Below, piece by piece: positions 12,551 through 23,092 of a DNA stretch of 64,000 nt. This DNA is from Pseudevernia furfuracea. Taxonomy: Eukaryota > Ascomycota > Lecanoromycetes > Lecanorales > Parmeliaceae. The notes beneath the pieces are model-generated. The model saw nothing but the letters and a program-made list of their open reading frames with translations. It ran no database searches and was not told the origin of the DNA. Position 1 is the stretch's first letter, and each line of letters begins with the position of its first letter. A program made the position numbers and the translations under genes. The DNA is taken from assembly GCA_022315425.1 (NCBI GenBank), contig JAIUPT010000020.1:1736001-1800000 (forward strand), written 5' to 3'.

Positions 12551-13578
12551 ATGTATCTCCCGCAAGGTCGAAATATGGTTGAGATCAACCTTGACTCGCT
12601 GCTCCTATTGATAGACACAGTGCTTACTCATCACACCACCATTGGCAACGTCGCTCCATTCATCCTTTGCCTACTTTGGCTAGCAACGTTGCGCGTTCAT
12701 TTACACCGCTGTCTTGAGGCATGTGGAGTCGAAGCGTTGAGAGGAGAAAGAACATGGTTACGTGCAATACAACGTGCAACGGTAGATCAACCTATGTCAT
12801 CGCTAATGTTGACAGCCCTCCTTGTAGGCGCCTTGTTCCCAATCGCAGACCATCGACTCTCTCCAAGAAACCCTCACGACTCGCGGCTGCACCAGCAACA
12901 AAAATCATACAAAATTCGACTTGAATCAGATACTCACTTCTCGAGGGCCTCTCCATTTGAATGAATTGGCAAAATGCTTGAAAAAGGTGATAGTTCTGGG
13001 GGTATTCAACTCTACAAAAAGAGCTACTATATCAGCATTAAGGAGTCGACTTTCAGCGCGTTTATTATATAGGCTTCTCGACCAATCTTCTTGCACCCGA
13101 TGCAACAGTTTGGGCGACTGGCGTATACACTGACAGCTTGCCTTTCAAGACTACCTGTTGGATTTGAATTAGACCAGAAATGCCGCTTATCATGATCAAG
13201 CTGTGGTCAAACGCTTTTAACTTTATCCTTTTCACTATGAATGAAGAATGCTCGAGTGGTTCGGTAGCTCTCACTGGGTAGGAGCGAATATCGAATGAAC
13301 ATTTGCTAGTCGCTTTCAACCACGACAGAACAAAAGAAAGAGCTCTGTTGGAGGGACTCATTGTTGTCGCTGCTGCGATGCGAAGCTTTCTTGGCACCTT
13401 GCTGCGCCATCGCCCAAAAGGGGCAAATTAAGCGACCCATTGCTGAAGCTGAAGCGGCCAGAACTTCGAGATCTCCAGGCTACCTTTTGGTCACAGGGTG
13501 ATAGATACAAAGACACCATAAGTGGAGAACGATTCATTACGAAGCAGTCCTGGAGCAAAACCTCCAACCACCCAATAT
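12551..13578 (+). pseudogene. Unrecognised degenerate coding relic
   Basis: Several consecutive plus-strand pieces have the texture of coding sequence but lie in different frames. First is a 137-codon frame with a hydrophobic stretch and 'ACGVEALRGERTWLRAIQRA' (12551-12964). Next is 'GPLHLNELAKCLKKVIVLGV' (12950-13010). Then come 'ALLEGLIVVAAAMRSFLGT' (13345-13400) and finally a clean-looking tail with 'RPELRDLQATFWSQGDRYKD' ending at a TAG near 13578. I see no consistent intron chain joining them, so I read this as a decayed gene rather than a spliced one. I do not recognise the family; a multi-exon gene is not excluded. Confidence 0.3.
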
Positions 13579-13865
13579 AGAGAGTTTGAAGGTCTCGTTG
13601 ATTCTGCAGGTTGAAAGTTCCTGTTATCTAGTACAGTGTTTTGCACTTCCTTTCTCTTATAGTCTTATTCTTTGCGGTAGATAGAGTTCCTCGATTTGGT
13701 GCTACTGCATTTCCTCCTGAAATTGCGGCAGTATGGCATCAGAGATCCCCTCAAAACAGAGACAAGCTACTGCCTCTCATCACAACCCCAGCTTACGCAA
13801 CAGGAAAGGTAATCTTATCCAGCGCCAGCCTTGAACCATCCAGTTCTGCCTTCTGAAGAAGCTAC

Positions 13866-14130
13866 GTGTTCATGTTCTTTGCAGAACGATCCTTTCACCC
13901 TCTACGCCTCCCACATTACGCTCTCTCTCACAATGCCTTCATCCGCGGCTTCAATAGTATCTACCAACAAGCTCCACATCTTACCCCCTCCGATCACAAA
14001 GACTTTATCAGCTACTGCATCGCTTGGTACACATGCGTCGGCGAGGACCGATTTCGGGAACGGGAAGAGATTCGGGTTTTTTCGGCGTTGGAGGAGGCTA
14101 CCGGAGAACAGGGAATTCTGGATCATGAGG
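13866..14130 (+). pseudogene. Hemerythrin (HHE)-like domain relic
   Basis: The frame contains 'ALSHNAFIRGFNSIYQQA', 'FISYCIAWYTCVGEDRF' and 'EEIRVFSALEEATGEQGILD', in the order and spacing of a fungal hemerythrin HHE cation-binding domain: a leading His, then a His-His-Asp/Glu helix, then LEEATGE..G..D.E. The metal-binding histidines expected just before the 'REREE' segment are absent. The frame leaves the homology at about 14130, where later helices should follow. I therefore read it as a truncated, probably non-functional remnant. A TTTGCAG before 13885 could be an old acceptor. The family call is from pattern memory only. Confidence 0.4.
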
Positions 14131-14308
14131 TAGACTCACTTGGTGGAACTCAGCTATAGACCTCGATAGTTTGGTTCTTACCGCATCAATAAAAACAGGA
14201 TGCCGATGATATCGAGTTGTTCGAATGTGTTGGTGGTCCTTTCCCCACTATCACTGTCGCTGTTCCCTCTTTTGACTTTCTTGTCAAATCACATCTATCT
14301 ATCTACAT

Positions 14309-17300
14309 CTATCTATCTAACTCGTTCAGAGCTCGTCGAACCTTCTCCTTCTTTAATGCGTCAATTTGACGCAATAGAGCAAACTCTCGTTGCTCTCTTA
14401 TGTTGTAATCTGCATTAACTGCTGCATTAACTGCAGCGATCGCAGCTGCCCTCTGCTCTGCCAATTCTCTCGTCTTTTCGGTGAATAATTCACCCATCTC
14501 TCGCTCCACTTCCGCCATCTCGTCTAACAATATCTGTCGCTGGCGCTCCTTACCTTCTGGAGCCTTTTCGGGGGTCTGAGGGGGGGGGCTTCGGAGTGTC
14601 TGTTGAGGGGTGAGCGGGGGAGGAAAGCTTTACCGGGGGGTGGGTGGGGATAGAAGCCTTCGCTGGGGGGTGAGTGACGATGATAGGCTCTGCTGCTGAG
14701 GCGTGGGTCTAAACCCATAAGTCAGTCAATCACCCATTTCGATTCTCACAAAGATACTTACCGGCCAGCAACTTTGGCATTCACAACCAGCTCCGGCATG
14801 ATCTTTTGAGGACCCGATGAAGTCTTCATCTCCTTAATGATGTCGGACATGACGTGATAGGCCTGCTTGCGCTTCGAGCCCCAAAATTCCCAGTTCCCCA
14901 CGAGATAGCACGCAATCTTATGCCGAGAGCACGCCACACAGGCTCTTCCGAGCTCTTCGATGAAGCCAGAATGACCCTCGGTCTTAACGAGACTGATAAT
15001 AACAATCTCGAATTCCTGCCCTGGGCTCTTGTCGATGGTGCCAATGAAGCAATCCCGCCATTGAGCCTGTGTGGCCTTATTCGAAAGGAGTTCTACCTGC
15101 TTTCGATATCCAGCGAAAACACAGATCTGGCTTCCCCTCATGCCTTTATCCTTAAGCGCTTTAACAAGGCCACTCACTACTTCTACCTCCTTATCATTAA
15201 AGGAGCTCGTGCCACCTATTGCAACGCTTTGCATACCGTCAGCGACATTGATGAAGTTATGTAATGCCGTGATATCATATTGCTTGAGACCAGCAATAAC
15301 GGGCAGGGGCAGTGTGCCTTTCAGTTGATTCAAGATAGGGCCAAGGTATTGCGGCGCGCTTTGGCTACATTCCGAAAAGATCTGTCCTTCGTATATCACT
15401 ACTGTTCGTCAGCTGTGCATATTCAAAAACCTTGCCCGTTATGCTTACCCTTGTTTACAGGCGACATGCATTCTCTTAGGGCTCGGAATTGATGGTTGAG
15501 TACCGTAACAGGGAACCCACGCCGACAAAACAACTCCAAGAAAGACGTCTTATAAACCTTCTTTGCCAGGTCACTGCCACGAAATGGGGGGAGCTGCTTG
15601 TAATCTCCTAGCATTGTCAATCCCTTCAGTGTGCTGGCAAATGTTACTAAGCCCAGCAGCACTGCATCGGGATTGGCTTGGCCAGCCTCGTCCAGCAGCC
15701 AGTGAGTCGCGCCCCAGGTCTCTTTCTTCTCGCCATCATTCCACTGCAGTGCTGGGGATGACAGGGCGGCTGTTGTGCAAAAAGCAGCGCTGGCCCCGGC
15801 CATGACCTGGCGGGTCAATTTCGCGGTGCCCTTATTCCAGTCCCGTTGAGTGTCACGAACGGCGATTGCACCAAAGTCCTCTAGTATCTTACTACCCTTA
15901 AGGTAGCTTTCCCATCTCTCGGGCTCCTTTCGAGCGAGGTTGATTCTCAATCTTTCGATGTGGTATGGATCCTTAAGCACCTCATCCCCGATAGAGTATT
16001 GTGCCTTTGTTTGCGACACAGACCATACTCGCACAAACGGGATGTTCTTGAAACCGAGGGTATTGCATTCCTTGATGCAGCGGTGATATAGACTCTCGAG
16101 TGCCACATTCGCTGGCGCACTGCAAAGAATCTTTTCATCCCTCATCGAAAGCAGGCAGCATAAGACCCTGGAAGCGACTTGGCTTTTCCCTGTACCTGGT
16201 GGTCCGTGAATAGCACATAGACTGTGCGAGATTGCCTGATCCACGCCCTTAGCTTGGCGATCTTTAAGATTCTGATGCCATGCATCAGGCTTGGTTCTAC
16301 CCTCAATCAACAAGGTTAACGCTGCAGGAACTGGTTTGTCAACGAGGAAAAGACTGTCGAGGGGCAGTTTCGACAACGACTTGGCCGGATCAAGGTACTC
16401 GCTAATTTCGCCAACGTCAAGACCCTCTTGAACGGCCGAGGTCATTTCAATCTCTTTCATCGCCTTTCTCGCCCGTGTCCCTAAGACGTCGTCGATGATG
16501 GGGATCAGCGTGACATTAGTAGCCTCCCCGGCGGGCCCGGTGAAGCTCAGCAAGTCTTCTGAAGTACTGAATGAGTTGGCAATGATACCAACGATGGGTG
16601 CTGCCGATGACTTGATCAGATTTAACTCCCACTCCTCGGTCGTTGGTTGTCCGACGATTTGATGCACCTTTAAGGATTCCTCGTTGAGGAGTGGGTGACC
16701 GCGTACGGCGAATCGCATGGGATAATCTTCAGTCAAGATATCAACGTCTCGAGCATCTGGCGAGACACCAGGCGTGGCATGCATCTCGAGTTGCCGCCCT
16801 TTGCTAGCCGTGTGAAGGGACACTCGACATCCAGTCTGCTTCATGATCGTGTCTCTTTGATAATCAGTCTCTGCCATCGATACGGAGAAATCTCTCGTAA
16901 ATAGACACCAGCATCTGACCTGGCGGTTCCTCGAGCTTTGCTCGCCGTAAGGATAGTGGTTTGTTGACGAAAGTTTGCTACGGTGCCAAACCTGCTGTTG
17001 AACTGCGCCAGCCCAAGGCGGCCGATCTTGATGCGGGTGGGGGCTTTGTCAAGACTCGCCAATGCAAACTTCCGTGCAGTCTCGATACCGGGGGCCTTAT
17101 CGTCAGTATTTTTCGAGTCAAATTCTGGCTTTCCGATCTCGAGGCAATTTGCCTCTACACAGTATCCGTTTGTATCGCCGAACCTATCCTCTGTAATCGT
17201 GGGTGGTGACTCAACGATCAGCTTGACTCTGCAGATGCCTGCGCACGTTTCGAAGTCAGCATTGCTTAATCAAGGCACGCAGCCCGAATATATGGAGAAG

Positions 17301-17507
17301 GCTTCAGAATTACGTACCTCCGATGTTTCTGTTTTCTTGAGTGACCGTGATGCCGCCATTGAACTCGACACCGTAGCAATTATGTTTTGTGTCACCTGTT
17401 GGTGATTCCAGGCGTAGCCATGCTTCGCTGTTTGCTGTCTTGATGGAGAGGTCGCCCCGAGAACACTTGAGGGCGGAAAGTAGCTGAGTTGGCTGTGATG
17501 AAGCCAT
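14309..17507 (-). CDS. SF1 helicase, UPF1/NAM7-like (AAA_11/AAA_12)
   Basis: Putative RNA/DNA helicase. Six predicted exons: 17507-17318, 17190-16909, 16870-15449, 15401-14762, 14708-14634 and 14588-14309, about 962 residues. Motifs in order: Walker A 'AIHGPPGTGKSQ' (near residue 380), motif Ia 'CSAPANVALESL', motif II 'LLDEAGQANP' (near 549), motif III 'MLGDYKQLPPF' (near 578), motif IV 'LNHQFRA', motif V region 'TIDKSPGQEFEIVIISLV' and motif VI 'ACSRHKIACYLVGN'. The C-terminus is a Glu/Lys/Arg/Ala coiled coil. Motif V normally reads S-F/K-Q-G-x-E; here Ser-Pro precedes GQE. Introns of 127, 47 and 53 bp look normal, but those at 16871-16908 (38 bp) and 14589-14633 (45 bp) are very short, so those joints are uncertain and could hide frameshifts. 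No zinc-finger region is seen. Confidence 0.75.
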
Positions 17508-17566
17508 TTAGAGGAGAGTGTTGAGGTAATATATGAAGCTGGTACAATGAAGACTTGTGAGGAGGA

Positions 17567-17993
17567 GAAGCTTGATGCTGATATCCTATTTGATATCTTG
17601 TGAGAGGGGAACAATCAATAACTTATACAGAAAAGCGGGTGAGCCTGATGCTGGTACCCTGCGTTTGTAATAGACCTGTTTCGTGTATTGAACGGGTGAG
17701 CTTGTTGCTGGTACCCTGTTTAATAGCTCAGAAACGTCCGTCATCAATCTGCTGTTGTTTGAGGAACAAATGTTGAGATGGGTTCAGTTTCATGAATGAC
17801 TCGACAAAATAACGCGCTAATGACGCGACTAGTACTGATCGAGCGACAACAAACAAGTCAGGAGTAGACCTTTAGCAAGCATCTTGTCAATACACCTCTT
17901 ATATCACTATCAAGACATCGAACAGGGTATCAGCATCAAGCTCACCCATTCTCCTATTATCAAGACATCGAACAGGGTACCAACATCAAACAA
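17567..17993. repeat. Inverted array of ~35-bp repeats upstream of helicase
   Basis: A unit containing GCTTGATGCTGATACCCTGT occurs three times in one orientation (about 17570-17604, 17637-17662 and 17693-17721) and twice inverted (about 17909-17947 and 17959-17993). The two inverted copies share the sequence TCAAGACATCGAACAGGGTA. The arms enclose about 190 bp, and the left arm begins 60 bp upstream of the helicase start codon. The leftmost copy differs from the right arm mainly by C/T and G/A transitions. A weaker copy may lie at 17536-17560. Confidence 0.75.
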
Positions 17994-18668
17994 GCGGAGG
18001 CTGAGGAGGCGAGGGAGAAGTGGCTGCTGCAGCAGCTAGGCAACTGAAACTCGGCAGCCCGACAACTCGTTCATTGTCGATGCTGAGAAAGGGCCAGACT
18101 CGTCGTGGAGATCGTGAGAATAAGCACCGAGTCGCAATCAAGTTCGCCAAGAAGATTCAGCTTGCAACAGTGCGGCTTGCTTGGAAGGCAAGATGGACTT
18201 CGACAATGGGGTCTTTTCTACAAAAGTTCGGCTCGCAGGTATTTAAGACCTTTTCAAGCATGCCAGGGTCTTCGGGGCTATCAGGTCGGCGGGGGTCAAA
18301 AAAACCTCGGCAGGGGTCAGCACAATGGAAGTATATCTAAAACTTCCAGCTGGTCTTCCCTTCGACTTTCTGCGCGTCCGCATCTCATACAAGTAATACA
18401 ACTTTCGGTTTAAGACCAACTTCTAAATATCTCCACTTCAAGCATCACTTCAATGCTTTAGCGCGGTAATTGGCAAAATAATGCAGCCAATTAGTTCATG
18501 AGATATGACATTCTTCATTGCTCGTCATGCATCTAGCCATTTCGTCTGATCTTACAGGCCTGTACGAGATCTTCTCTGTATAGCAGACTTGCTCGCCGAT
18601 CGTGGTCTGCAAGATACAAGTTTTCCTTCGGGCGTTGGCGAAATTGGCTGAATTCGCTAGCGAGCATC
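17994..18668. other. No supported gene; lysine/arginine-rich chance frames
   Basis: Frames at 18020-18340 and 18105-18413 are short, basic and show no domain or conserved pattern. Just after the repeat array a stretch reads as Gln/Ala/Glu-rich (KQAEAEEAREKW) and could be the end of a former transposase or coiled-coil gene, but there is too little to assign. Confidence 0.4.
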
Positions 18669-20850
18669 TTGCCCCCCTCACCATCAGTGCCATGGTTCCT
18701 ACAGCGTATTCTTTACTTCATACTTCGATCAGGCCTAGCGTGGCCTAGTGGCTTGGCACACCGACTTCCTACTACTAACGTAGGCAGGATTCCATTCATA
18801 ACAAATTCCACAGAAATTTCAGATATGCATCGAGACCCAGACAATCAGGTCGCGGGTATCTCAATGATTACAACAATACCAAATGAAAAGGGTTCCGGAG
18901 CTGTCACCACTGTCGAAAATAACGATCGCAATCATACGCCACCATTCTCCGTTGGTAGCGATCGATTCATGGCTTTGCAACCTTCGAAGATGATCAATTG
19001 TAAGCTAAGCTGCTCTAGCCTGCTGACCATTTTGTACCAGTCCTTCCACACAAAATATCGAGGCCCGCCATCTTACGTTACGATGGTACCTCTCGACCGC
19101 AACAGTCATATTACCGGGATTTGGTTGAGGCAACTACTGAAACTTATCGGTCTATGGATGATGTGTTCCGTGATAATTTTTTGAATGGTGTCATATTTAT
19201 CGGGGTGCCAAGTGGAACAAGCCCGGACATCTCCCCAGCGGCATATAAACTGCTAGAATCCCTAGGAAGTCGTTGCGTTGAACCATTTGACACCGATGGT
19301 GCAGATGAAACCCCACCCCCGGGACCTTACGTTACGGCTGAGCAGTATCTTCTGGAAATCTTCAGAATCTATGACGACGTCCAAGGCGCTTTCATGAATG
19401 GTATTATACCAAAGCCTCACTCGTAAGCTCGGCGTCGATCATGCTTTCACGTATGCTGATCCACAAGAAGGGTAGCCGAGGAGCTTCACGTTGGTGGTGA
19501 TTACGTGCAAGCACTAAGCATAGCAGTACCTTCACGCCTTCGAGATGCGATGACACCGCGAGACCACTGGCAGGCTTGAGGATAAATGTGTGGTTATTTT
19601 CTAAATCAAAGGCATTCGCAACTCACTTTGCAACCGGGCTTACTATGAGCTGTATCCACCAGCTGTCAAGACCGCTGGGTGCGTCGAAATCTTACGTCAG
19701 TCAGGTGCCAGGATTGTGGGAACTACAAAACTGGCATCTTTCGCGGCAACCGAGGAGCCCATTGAATGTGTAGACTTCCAGGCGCCCTGGAACCCTCGTG
19801 CAGATGGATACCAATCACCTGCAGGAAGCAGTAGCGGGAGTGGTGTTGCGATTGCTTCATATCCTTGGCTGGATATAGCGATAGGCTCAGATAACATGTG
19901 TCCTCAAGCAAATGATCAATGGCACGCAAGCTCACGATGGACCTTAAGCTAATGGAAGCGGACGGCGACCGGCTCATTGGAACGGCTGTTTTGCAATGCG
20001 GCCTTCTCACGGAATACTCCCTGTGGATGACTGTATTCCAAGCTTCAGGTGCGCAAAATGATGCTATGTTCAAGCCTAATGTCTTACTTGAATGCCCACC
20101 ATAGGTCATTCGATGTTCCTTACTTTTATGGCAGAAACATCGAGAAATGTAGAGCATTTACGAATCACTGGTACGGAGATAAAATGCCTGGCATCGCTGC
20201 GGTGGGTTCATGAAGCTTACTGATATCGTGTCTTTCTGATGCTTCACATAGCTACCTCCTTCAATCATCTACCGCTTGAATTATATGGCCTTGATCACGA
20301 ACAGAGATCAGCTAGAGATCATTGACAATTTTGTGGCAGATCTCGAATCGTCACTTGGAGTAAATCAGAGAAGAGTCTCCTTTGACTCTCTATGGAATGA
20401 TTCACGGCCAACCGAAGCGGGCGGTCAAGGTCTCCGGGAGTACATGAAGGATGTGAGCTCCTGATCCTTTTCATAACAATAGGGCTATTGCTAACCTAAA
20501 ATAGGCATGCATGAATTCCTTCTTTCATGACGATTATCACAGCTTCGATCAATTCCGCCAGGATTACCATAGGAGATATGCAAAGACTCCTTACGTCAGC
20601 CCACCTGTCCGATGGCAATGGTATGCTTGACGACCAAGTTGTGCAGTTCTTCTGGCCCTGGCTCATTATCTATTAGGGATCTCTCGGCAAAGCTGAAGCG
20701 GAAAGAGACACGGCTATCACTAGACTAGAGGTGTACCGCAAGCGGTTCTGCTGGGAAGTCATGCAAGTCGGGAAGCACGACTCGATCGTGATTATCCCTA
20801 TCGAAAACATCTCGCCAAGATATCAAGACGACGCAACGTATTCTTATTAA
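18669..20850 (+). pseudogene. Amidase-signature family pseudogene
   Basis: A worn copy of a long fungal amidase (AS family, Ser-cisSer-Lys hydrolase). Recognisable in order: 'GLAHRLPTTNVGRIPF', an intron with intact signals (GTAAGC near 19002, CAG near 19040), 'KISRPAILRYDGTSRPQQ', 'GPYVTAEQYLLEIFRIYDD', 'NRAYYELYPPAVKTAGC', the signature 'SPAGSSSGSGVAIASY', 'GCFAMRPSHGILPVDD', 'RDQLEIIDNFVADLESSLGV', 'FFHDDYHSFDQFRQDYHRR' and 'RLEVYRKRFCWEVMQVGKHD', ending at TAA 20848-20850. The pieces lie in at least three frames. A TAA stands just before 'IKGIRNSLCNRAYYE' (about 19602), and the segment after 'LDIAIGSD' where TGGS is expected is shifted and garbled (19890-19990). Several joints lack splice signals, so I call it non-functional. 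Confidence 0.75.
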
Positions 20851-23092
20851 GAAGCGGAAAAGAAATCCTGATGAGATGCTACATATTAATTATTAACAGT
20901 AATATATTCACTCAACAACCACATCGTTATAGCACATAGCGATAACGAACCTAAGCTATCAGACGTTCCCTCTGCTCTTACAACTTCTTCTAACATTGCT
21001 ACACGGTTCACAGCAAGATTTATATGCTATTGTTGATACTATGAAGGAAGGAGTTGTTGAAGCATTGGAATTTTGTCGCGGACTATTAGTTGGACCGGTC
21101 TATTAAACGGTGGATCGATTTGACTCTTTGAACCGACTATGGTCCGTGGCATAGCTTCAATTTGGACAGGTTCAAGCCTCCAGACCGTCGGGAGCATTGG
21201 ACTATTGCAGGAGTCGCTTTCGCCCCGTCGGTGTCCCTATGTCCTTTCTATCGCCAATCACGGGAGGGCCGGAGATGACTATCCTAGGTACTTCCCTGTG
21301 TGAATTGATTGGTGTTTGAACTAACGTGAAAAGTTGGTGAGGTCCCTTTTAAAGCAAAGGTGAGTGGAAAATGCGAGCATCTTCCTGTAGCTATATCGTT
21401 GCTCACAAGTCCAGGTATGTATTTCCGTTTCCTTCTTCTAGTCTAATCGGCAATCTACACATGCAGGACGACACGTAGAGCTTCTCGATCAAGCTCGAGA
21501 GTGCCTGGTGAAATCTGGTAGAGCCACTAGTGTAAGTGCTGGGAATAAGCTTTTCAGCGACTAGGTACGTTGATTTCTCCGCAAGTGCCATTGAGGAGGG
21601 CATTGTCTTCGTCTGAGATATGCCATGGTTCAATTCCTTCCTAGAATTCTTAAAGATCATGTTATGAGCGAATTCTATTGTGTTTTCGCTAGGTTGTGAG
21701 CCCTGCACCTTTGGGCATTTGACAGCGTGTAAGAGATTTAGATACCACCAAAGCCCGCAAAAGCAAGCCATACAAGCGAGCTCATTCGGGAGCAAGTGCA
21801 CCCATTATCTACATCTCAAATTGTAGCATTGTCTGTCAATCAATCAATTCGCTGAGTCTTTGGCACAATCATCTCCAACCCTATGCCATTAAATAATACA
21901 ATCGATTCGTTTTGATATCTAACCTGTTTCAGTGTCGGTAATTTTGCAAGTACAGATTTTGGCAGCGGAAGGATAGATTAAATGATAATTTTTTATAACT
22001 ATGATATGACTATGAAGAAAGAAGCCAAGAAAAGAAGATATGTAGGCGGTAATACTTTAGCCTATAAACACGGAGTTTCTTTTGGAGACCAACCCAATGA
22101 TTTCATCAAATTTTGAAAGTCCTTGCTTGCGAACAAGTTGGAGTCGATGGTGATTAAGCGACCAGTTAACAAATATCGTTCCAAACGATAGTAGGGCGCC
22201 TAGTATCGTTCTAAGGGTGTCATAGGATTCACGTGCCAGTATAGTACTCATGACAATACAACTAATTCCCAACATCTTTTTTGACCCTGCCTAACCCGTC
22301 TTGACTCGCATTTGTCATCCACGAAATTGAGGATGTACCAAGAAGACCTCCTTTCAGATCAAAGCAAGGTGAAAGTCTTGCTCATCGCAGTCGGGCGCTA
22401 GCGTGCTAAATGTACATCAACTGGGGATACTTGTACTCTTATAATAATTCTCTAAGACACAAGGCGTGCGAAGCTGGAGATGAGAACTTCTGCGTCTAAT
22501 ATACATAATAAGATGCCAGCCTGCATCAGGATTCTCGACTCTACTGCAGCAGCGGGCGTCACCGAACCTCTGCATCGTACTAGCTGGATGCTTCACATCC
22601 GCGGCACTGAGAGCATTAATCAGGCGGTAGCATTAGCACTGATATCTTGACATGCTGACTGGACATGCTTTATGATGCTTTAGACAACCCACAAAGAAGC
22701 AATAATCGGACGCATGGAGACTGATACGGAAATGCAATCGCTTCGATACGGGAAAAGGAGATAGAGAAAATTGGACACAGGAGATACACACGGATCATTG
22801 GTATTGAGTATGGTACATACTGAGCCTTTATTTACATGATAGGAAAGATAGTGGTGAGTCTAGTTTGTCTTTGTCAATCTTTTACGAGTATTCCTGCAGT
22901 GCTGCTGTAGGGCTGCTATCGATAAAGGATCTCTTGGCGTGGCTCCCGGCAGTGATGACGCTCACTCGATCTCCATTTCAATCAAAGCACAAGACCAACC
23001 AACCAGAGCAATTGACATCTACTCATGATCACTGAACCATAATAAACCCGATATTCATGATTCCATGATTATCGGCCTTCTAAAAAGCCAGG
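20851..23092. other. Intergenic, no supported gene
   Basis: No convincing gene in 2.2 kb. The best frame is a 72-codon minus-strand one at 22057-22275 with a hydrophobic segment 'TILGALLSFGTIFVNW', too short and isolated to call. Near 20880-20900 the DNA is AT-rich. The last few hundred bases before 23093 are presumably the promoter and 5'UTR of the RCC1-repeat gene. Confidence 0.5.

Noticed and set aside
22057..22275. 72-codon minus-strand frame with a hydrophobic helix
   Set aside because: Isolated, short, no supporting splice partners; kept only as a note in the intergenic entry.
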